Shown: one piece after another, positions 58,690 through 64,000 of the stretch | Layout of the letters: each line of letters starts with the position of its first letter | Position numbering within the stretch: position 1 is the first letter of the stretch | Source of the DNA: Forficula auricularia | Taxonomy: Eukaryota; Arthropoda; Insecta; Dermaptera; Forficulidae | Assembly (NCBI GenBank): GCA_024734495.1 | Contig: JALMQS010000132.1 | Location: 1,868,789 to 1,932,788, forward strand | Length of the DNA stretch: 64,000 bases | Direction of reading: 5' to 3' | Program-made: the position numbers and the translations under genes | The notes under the pieces: generated by a model | Told to the model about the DNA's origin: nothing | Databases searched by the model: none | The model's input: only the letters and a program-made list of their open reading frames with translations

Positions 58690-58925
58690 CTACTTAGCAA
58701 TTGATATTAGTGGTGTGGATGTGTTTGATAAGCATTTGCTGAGACTGGGACGTCACCTCCGAGCCTCAGACCTCACTCAGTTGGTCGTGACTTTGGCAAG
58801 GAAGAGAATGCCAAGGACTCAGTGCAGAGTGGGCGGCCATCTTGGATATCAGCCCAGAATCCCTGGTCGAATTGCTCCCTCAACCTAGCGATCTCACGGA
58901 ATGTCTTGCCAAAATTTTCATATTG
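58690..58925 (-). other. G+C-raised, coding-like island
   Basis: About 180 bp near 50% G+C in A+T-rich DNA. The minus frame reads YENFGKTFREIARLREQFDQ, then GFWADIQDGRPLCTESLAF and PKSRPTE before a stop near 58757. After that stop the same frame continues GLRLGGDVPVSANAYQTHPH. A plus frame also stays open for 68 codons. I recognise no family. It may be a decayed exon or a fragment of an unknown element. Confidence 0.3.
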
Positions 58926-59344
58926 ATGACAGATAAATTACCATGAGTTTCTTTGATAATTTCTAAAACATCTCTTAGTTGGTTAGCATCAATTTTTATC
59001 AAAGAAGCAACAGATCTAAATTCATTTGTAAAGTCAAAATTCTAATATAATATAAATTTTATATAATTTCAACTGATTTGATAATAATTATATATTTTTA
59101 TTTATTTATTTGTTTGAAATTAAATTTAAAATAATGATAAATCGAACAATTCTCTTATGATTTTGTCTTATAGAATCTATACCAGAGGATAGATACCCTT
59201 CTTACATACTTATTTCGGCAAAACCTTCAATTTTTTGTAAATATCAAAGGTTCGATCGATATCGACTCCAATCCATTGATTGATCTAATGAATATTTCTT
59301 GAGATCGATCAACCTTTCTTTTATTCTAGGTTTCAAAAATTATG
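58926..59344. other. A+T-rich unannotated stretch
   Basis: Nothing recognised. Confidence 0.5.
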
Positions 59345-59392
59345 AATGATGAGGTTGTTCCCTGCTTCTTGCAAATAAACATAGCTATATAC
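59345..59392 (-). repeat. dispersed short repeat (family F)
   Basis: GATGAGGTTGTTCCCTGCTT, then CTTGCAAATAAACATA, is the complement of the family F start. It ends exactly where the family E element begins. Confidence 0.65.
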
Positions 59393-59394
59393 AT

Positions 59395-59921
59395 TAGGAT
59401 GGTCCTTATTTTGAGTATTTTCGAATTTTTACTCTGACAGAGGCTGATATGGTTCGAAATAAATAAGAAAAAATATGTCCCCAAAGTTTCAAGTCTCTAT
59501 CTCAATTTTAGCCTGTGCCGCACAAATAACATGGCGTTTTTGACAGTGAAATATCAATTTTTTATTTCGGCCAAAGCAATAGTTCAAAAAATTTAAAACT
59601 TTGTAGACTTTATCCTTATAATAGTAGCTGTTCGTCAGAATTTTACAGATTTTTAGCTATTATGGTTTTGGAGTTACAGCTAGATAAAATATCTTATATC
59701 TTAGTGTTAGTAAGCTATAGACTCCAAAATTATATTAGTTAAAAATCTGTAATAATTCTGAAGGATAGCTACTATAAGGATAAAGTCTCCAAAGTTTCAA
59801 ATTTTTTAACTGTGCGGCATATGTTAAAGTTTAGATAGAGAATTGAAACTTGGAAGATATTTTTTTTATTTATTTCCAACCATATGAGCCTTCAAAAATA
59901 CCCAAAATAAGAACCACCCTA
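59395..59921. mobile_element. palindromic MITE, family E, uninterrupted copy
   Basis: About 527 bp, nearly fully self-complementary: TAGGATGGTCCTTATTTTGA and its complement at the ends, with TA at both borders. The internal pair GTGCCGCAC and CTGTGCGGCAT lies nearer the middle. No coding. The TA borders suggest Tc1/mariner-type movement. Confidence 0.85.
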
Positions 59922-60199
59922 ATACCTATACATGTTGTTATATTGTTACGAGTGCCTTTTTCGCCAACCAAGGTCATGTAACAAGTGAAAAACTATAAAA
60001 TTGTCTACAAATCATGTTCCTTGCATTTATTTGATAAAATGTATGTATGACTTTGTCTGTTTAAAGAGTAGAAACATATTTTTTTTGTGATAAATTTTGA
60101 TTGTTCAAGTGTGTAAAAGTTCAAGATTCTTGAGCAATTGGGGCATGATCCAACAATGTATTATAGTTTAAATAAAAAGGGATTAGAGCGGATGTTCTC
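59922..60199. other. unannotated stretch
   Basis: Nothing recognised. Confidence 0.5.
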
Positions 60200-60365
60200 G
60201 TCGCGTAGTGGAATTCATTTTTGACAAAGAGTGATAGGAATGAGCCACTGAGGAAGTCGAAACTAATCGACGAAACGTCTGGCCCATTTAATAAAAATTT
60301 GTTTTTTTACTTTTTATCCAATTCCCGCTATTCCTGTTAATTAATGCTTATTATGGATACGAGTG
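60200..60365 (+). repeat. Penelope-like unit with hammerhead
   Basis: GACAAAGAGTGATAGGAAT, the hammerhead, TTTAATAAAAATTTG, TTTTTATCCAATTCCCGCTA, then TTATGGATACGAG. The same order occurs inverted at 25512-25660. The region after the ribozyme is A+T-rich, as in Penelope-like pseudo-LTRs. Confidence 0.6.
60244..60283 (+). ncRNA. small hammerhead ribozyme (best copy)
   Basis: Stem I GCCA (60244-60247) pairs with TGGC (60280-60283). The core is CTGAGGA (60248-60254), one extra A (60255), stem II GTCGA/TCGAC with a 6-base loop, and GAAA (60272-60275). Self-complementary ACGT (60275-60278) and C at 60279 follow. Cleavage is predicted after 60279. Every required base is present. ACGU as stem III is too short to close alone, which matches the Penelope-associated small hammerheads that work as dimers. 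An extra base at this spot is known to be tolerated in a viroid hammerhead. Confidence 0.8.
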
Positions 60366-60395
60366 ATCTACCGTTATACATATTTATATTCCGTG

Positions 60396-60505
60396 TGTAT
60401 ATATTATGTTTATTTGCATCATATAGATGAAAACCTCAGCAAATTCTCTTTATAAATCAACAACTTTACTACCATAATTTCGGCAAAACAAAATCTTTTC
60501 AAGTA
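60396..60505 (+). repeat. dispersed short repeat (family F)
   Basis: TATGTTTATTTGCATCATAT, then TTCTCTTTATAAATCAACAA and TTTCGGCAAAACAAAATCTT. This and 3384-3487 are the most complete copies. Confidence 0.75.
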
Positions 60506-61059
60506 CTTAAATCAAGACTTTACAATGTATCCTACATTGTGGGTGAAATAGATTCAGGAAAGATAAACACAATCCATAAGGGAGTTATTTTTAGAGTTTC
60601 AATCTAAAGGAAAGGGAATATAAATTAATCAATGGGAATTAAAGAAACAGAGAAAATATATTAATATTAAAATTTAATTTTGTTATTTTTTAAATTCTTA
60701 ATGAGATGTGTATTTTTGGAATATATTTCGAGAAACGGTAATGGAAAAAGTATATCGGGACAAAGGCAGACAAAAAGCGATGAAGGAGGGAGAAATCTCG
60801 TGACAAGAGAGCGAGCCCATACCATACCACTATGAGATGACTGCTGCTTCTGTTATCATATAGCAACCATTATCAGATGATTACTGCTTCTACTAGCACA
60901 TCGATGTTTTTACTATAGGCAATACTATTTTTTTGCTATAGTATAAAACACATCAATACACATATACTGCACAGTACATTACCTTTTATGTATGGATTAC
61001 CAATATATGCTCACTATATATATATATATAATCTATTTTATTATTAATATATTACACGC
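60506..61059. other. unannotated stretch with a short tandem duplication
   Basis: Two units of about 38 bp (about 60827-60865 and 60866-60902) share CCA-TATNAGATGA-TRCTGCTTCT. An (AT)n tract lies at 61014-61030. Confidence 0.55.
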
Positions 61060-61310
61060 TCCATCGCGTGTCATTCTGCATACGAGCCTATTCTATCATT
61101 CATCTTGGCCTGGCGTCTTCGTTTTGACGGTATATTGAAATACAGCCGGACGTCTACGCTGACCACCTCCTGCTTGGTCACCATACCGAAAGACGAGCCT
61201 ACAACCTCCGAAATTCTACAACTGATTGGATTTCGCACCCACTTGCAGATAATACCTGCTCTCCATCTGAACACCAGCGCAAGTCCAATAATCATAAATC
61301 AATTCTAATT
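61060..61310. other. G+C-raised, coding-like island
   Basis: Plus frame: ACHSAYEPILSFILAWRLRF, then DGILKYSRTSTLTTSCLVTI and LQLIGFRTHLQIIPALHLN, to a stop at 61306-61308. The opposite strand is also open, with KRRRQAKMNDRIG. No family is recognised, and the true strand is uncertain. It could be a last exon or the end of a transposon ORF. Confidence 0.3.
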
Positions 61311-62361
61311 TTATACATTTCATTTTGTTTTTGTTTTTTTTTATATATAAATTAATTTTCCAACTGCTACTATAAATAAATTGTCATATATTAATCTCTG
61401 TTTTATATCATTCTTTCGAGTACACCTTAAAGAAAATTTTAATTCCCCTCCATTAGTCGTTAAACCACCTTAACCTACCCTTTCCCAAACTCAACTTCAA
61501 CCCCTCTAGTATTTCAATCATCCTTTTTATTTTTCTTATTTTTTTATTTTTTTATAATATCCTTTCATAAATTTCAATTAAAATCAGTAAACTCATAGGA
61601 ACCAATTTAAGACAAAGAGAATCACTCCTGGAGTTACACCACCAGCGAAGCAGATCCATTTATTAGAAAAAGAATAAAATAGAGTAAGTATTATCTACAA
61701 AAATAGGTAAATACCTTACAAAACCTATTAAAACTTCGTTGTTTTAATGATAAGAACGCAAAAAACTAACACACCATTAAATGCTACAGCTAATATATAA
61801 GTCAGGATTTAAAATCTTAATTTCTAGCAAAAAGAAGAGGAAATTTAAGGGGTTTTATTTGAAGATACCTGTGGAGCCGAGGTTTAAGGGAATAAAGCTA
61901 AGATCGTAGGATTCGGGAGAGATATAGAAATGAGAAAGAAGTTGCATTAATTACAAGTTATAGATATAATACCTTAGCAAATGCGTTTGATTTATTTTGA
62001 ATAAAACAGGTGTTGTATTCTTGACAATTGCATTTTGAGAGTAAATGTTTTTTTATGGAGGGGTGGAAGAATTTTTATTATAAAAAATGGTAGCGAAGGA
62101 AGCTTTGTGATTTTGATAAATGATATTTATTAAATTTTTATTTCCATTCTGATCAAAATAATTTAGTAGATTTTCAAATAGATTTTCTAATACCAAGCAT
62201 AGCTTTCAATACGATGTGAGTTATTTCCGTTGTAGAATAAAAAAAACCTGTGATTGTTTTAAAAGAATTTAGAACAAATAATTATAGTTTTATTTTTTTT
62301 TTTTTTTTACATATTTGATTGGCAATGGAGAAACCCTCTTTTTGCCAGCCTCCCCATAATA
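61311..62361. other. unannotated; pyrimidine-rich at 61430-61560
   Basis: The plus strand from 61430 to 61560 is notably C/T-rich with many ACC and CCT triplets, possibly a 3' UTR of whatever lies at 61060-61310. T-run at 62291-62309. Confidence 0.4.
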
Positions 62362-62462
62362 TCCCTAGTAGCACAGTGTTTCAAACTATATAATAAATAG
62401 TACTAGATGAAGGAGGAGGTATCAGCAAAAGATGGAATCACTGGGTTCAATAAAACACCTTC

Positions 62463-62508
62463 AATAAGGCGTTTCGGCCTGAATTTTATTTGGACATCTT
62501 CAGTCAAT
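62463..62508 (-). ncRNA. hammerhead-like motif
   Basis: The minus strand reads CTGAAGA (intact), extra T, stem II GTCC/GGCC with one mismatch (loop AAATAAAATTCA), GAAA, CGCC. The cleavage triplet is GCC, so cleavage is doubtful. Confidence 0.5.
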
Positions 62509-62740
62509 TAGGAGTTATACACAAAATGTGGCACACATATGTGATCGAACAAAGCCTTGTCAAAAATAAAAAAATTTTAGCTTTATGTGAATTTATAGCT
62601 TAACTATAGCTATAACTTTGGACTTTCATTCTGAAACTTTTGGGTCCAGGCACGTTATAAATTCACATGAAGCTAAAATTTTTTTATTTTTGACAAGGCT
62701 TGGTTCGATCACATATGTGTACCACATTTTGTGTATAACT

Positions 62741-62792
62741 CCCAATTCACCGAAGATGGCCAAATAAAATTCAGGCCGAAACGTCTTATTGA
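62741..62792 (+). ncRNA. hammerhead-like motif
   Basis: CCGAAGA (one core change), extra T, a perfect stem II GGCC/GGCC with a 12-base loop, GAAA, CGTC. The opposed copy has the intact CTGAAGA but a damaged cleavage site. Between them every part survives. Confidence 0.5.
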
Positions 62793-63059
62793 AGGTGTTT
62801 TATTGAACCCAATGATTGCATCTTTGGCTGATACCTCCTCCTTCATCACAGCCACGAACTCTAACAATATATATTAAATATATAATGCCCATATAGTTAC
62901 TATATAGCCCGATACAAATGTATATAGTAACTATATAGCGACTATATAGTTACTATATAGTTTGAAACACTGTGCTACTAGGGATACATTATAATATAAA
63001 AAAACAAAATAAGAAATTATAAATAAAGAAAATTTTGAAAAATTTTTGAAACCTTTTAA

Positions 63060-63190
63060 AATATAAAATAATAGGTAGGTTCACATTTTTTTTAAAACCT
63101 ATTTACCTAGTATTTTATATTTTAAAATTTTTAAAATTTTCTTTACTTTATTTAAAATGTTTCACCAAAAACACACACCATTCTACCTTA
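63060..63190. repeat. family G foldback without ribozyme core
   Basis: AATAGGTAGGTTCAC and ACCTATTTACCTAGTATT arms, then AAAATGTTTCACCAAAAACA. The hammerhead-like centre is deleted. Confidence 0.65.
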
Positions 63191-63614
63191 ACAAAAAATA
63201 AGAAATTATAATATATAAAACATTAGGTAAATGTTATCAAATTGAAAGGCTTATTGTAATAAAATAACAAGCTACATGATTTTTAATAACAGATTTATTT
63301 ATTTATTCTTTCTAAAATTTACCTCATTCTTTGCCTTTTATCTATCAATAACTGCTATGAATCTAAAAAAGCACACATCAAAAATAATAGCTATTAAAAA
63401 CCTACAGAATTTAGATTCATAGTTTTTTTTTTAACTTTATTAAATACTCATACCATATGTTTTCAGTTATTATGTTGTTGCATTAAGTATTTGAATTGAT
63501 TAATAATTTCAAAGAAAAAATTAATAATAAAATTCTTGAAAAATGATTTGATAAATGTATTTTTTTTTAAGATAATTTTCAAATACTAACGCCATTCTAT
63601 ATTTTCCCTTTCAG
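63191..63614. other. A+T-rich sequence before the candidate exon
   Basis: Nothing recognised until the splice signals at 63584-63614. Confidence 0.5.
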
Positions 63615-63700
63615 TTGTCGTTCACGTCGCGTCGCGTCCAGTAAATATCTATCTTTAATGGAGAACAAACTCGTCTATTCAGCCTTTTAAGAAAGAAAAG
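63615..63700 (+). other. candidate host exon, probably non-coding/5' UTR (86 bp)
   Basis: A perfect TACTAAC branch-point consensus (63584-63590), then TATTTTCCCTTTCAG, gives an excellent acceptor at 63614. AAAAG|GTAGGC at 63700 is a good donor. The exon is G+C-richer (TCACGTCGCGTCGCGTCC) than its flanks. No frame crosses it fully open except one that begins before an internal ATG and ends at TTTTAA, so it is more likely untranslated. It contains a 10-codon upstream-type frame MENKLVYSAF. No copy is seen elsewhere in the window. Confidence 0.5.
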
Positions 63701-64000
63701 GTAGGCTCTTTTTATAATATAAATTATTTATTTAGAATATAATTCATGATTTCACTGATCCGAATCAATCAAAATTTATTAAGTACAAATTACAGAATAG
63801 CTAAATTTTGAGAATAAAAAAAGAAAACTGAGTAAATATATTTTTATCCCGTGAAAATTAGTCCGAATCAATTAAATGGAAATTTTAAGTTTTATTACTT
63901 TAGTTTCTATTTGAAATCACTCGATGCTTTTCGCTTAAAATTTGGTTTATACCTACAATATTTTATAGTCTATTTGTAGTATAGGTACCGATACTTTGTT
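63701..64000. other. A+T-rich sequence, likely intron if 63615-63700 is an exon
   Basis: No feature was recognised. Confidence 0.4.

Larger units (their letters stand above)
62406..62847. repeat. foldback with two opposed hammerhead-like motifs
   Basis: GATGAAGGAGGAGGTATCAG and its complement bound a 442-bp palindrome. It holds GGTTCAATAAAACACCTTCA, the ribozyme regions, and a centre with GTGTATAACTCC. The same layout as 17391-17721 but with different sequence. Confidence 0.8.
62362..62984. mobile_element. TA-flanked MITE with perfect 31-bp TIRs
   Basis: TCCCTAGTAGCACAGTGTTT starts a 31-bp TIR (62362-62392) repeated exactly inverted at 62954-62984. TA lies on both sides (62360-62361 and 62985-62986). 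Subterminal TATATAGTAAC-type repeats lie at 62889-62955. The ribozyme palindrome at 62406-62847 is nested inside. Identical TIRs suggest a recent insertion. Tc1/mariner-like by TSD (inference). Confidence 0.8.

Overview
This is A+T-rich (roughly 70% by eye), gene-poor eukaryotic DNA, most likely from an arthropod and probably an insect. That reading rests on Jockey-type and CR1/Jockey-superfamily LINE remnants, DINE-1/Helentron-like non-autonomous Helitrons, tRNA-derived SINEs, and many TA-, TWA- and 8-bp-TSD MITEs. I found no intact host protein-coding gene. The longest coding relic is a 5'-truncated, frameshifted LINE ORF2 (31397-33610). A few short islands have splice-like borders or raised G+C and could be host exons. 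The best is 63615-63700, which has a TACTAAC branch point, a pyrimidine tract, AG, and an AG|GTAGGC donor.

Layout. 0.5-3.4 kb is a three-level nest: a palindromic MITE, split by a Jockey tail, split by a 1.8-kb Helentron-like element. 4.7-5.9 kb holds a ribozyme-bearing repeat and a second Helentron-like element. 6.8-8.8 kb holds a Harbinger MITE, a LINE tail and a short Helentron-like copy. 11-20 kb holds foldback repeats with hammerhead-like motifs and a Harbinger MITE nested in a pogo-like MITE. 22-30 kb holds MITEs, Penelope-like arms and an AACCGACTTC-box repeat. 30.8-33.7 kb is the LINE. 35-39 kb holds a hAT-like element and large palindromes. 40.3-41.7 kb is the second AACCGACTTC-box repeat. 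42.6-43.9 kb is a SINE, a Harbinger MITE, and a hAT MITE carrying another SINE. 45-48 kb holds Helitron-like and G-rich MITEs. 49.1-51.2 kb is the longest Helentron-like copy. 52-57 kb holds foldbacks, a TTAA-flanked element with a tRNA 3' half, hAT ends and G-rich MITEs. 59.4-60.5 kb holds the compact palindromic MITE and the best hammerhead. 62.4-63.0 kb is a TA-flanked MITE carrying a ribozyme palindrome.

The most striking signal is a scattered set of about 16 hammerhead-ribozyme-like cores (CUGANGA, short hairpin, GAAA) on both strands, mostly inside inverted-repeat (foldback) repeats. Many carry one extra base after CUGANGA and a short self-complementary segment (ACGU, ACUAUAGU or AUAUAU) where stem III would be. 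This matches the small hammerheads known from Penelope-like retroelements, which can act as dimers. At least one (60244-60283) keeps every core base with paired stems I and II. No Penelope reverse transcriptase is present, so the carriers look non-autonomous.
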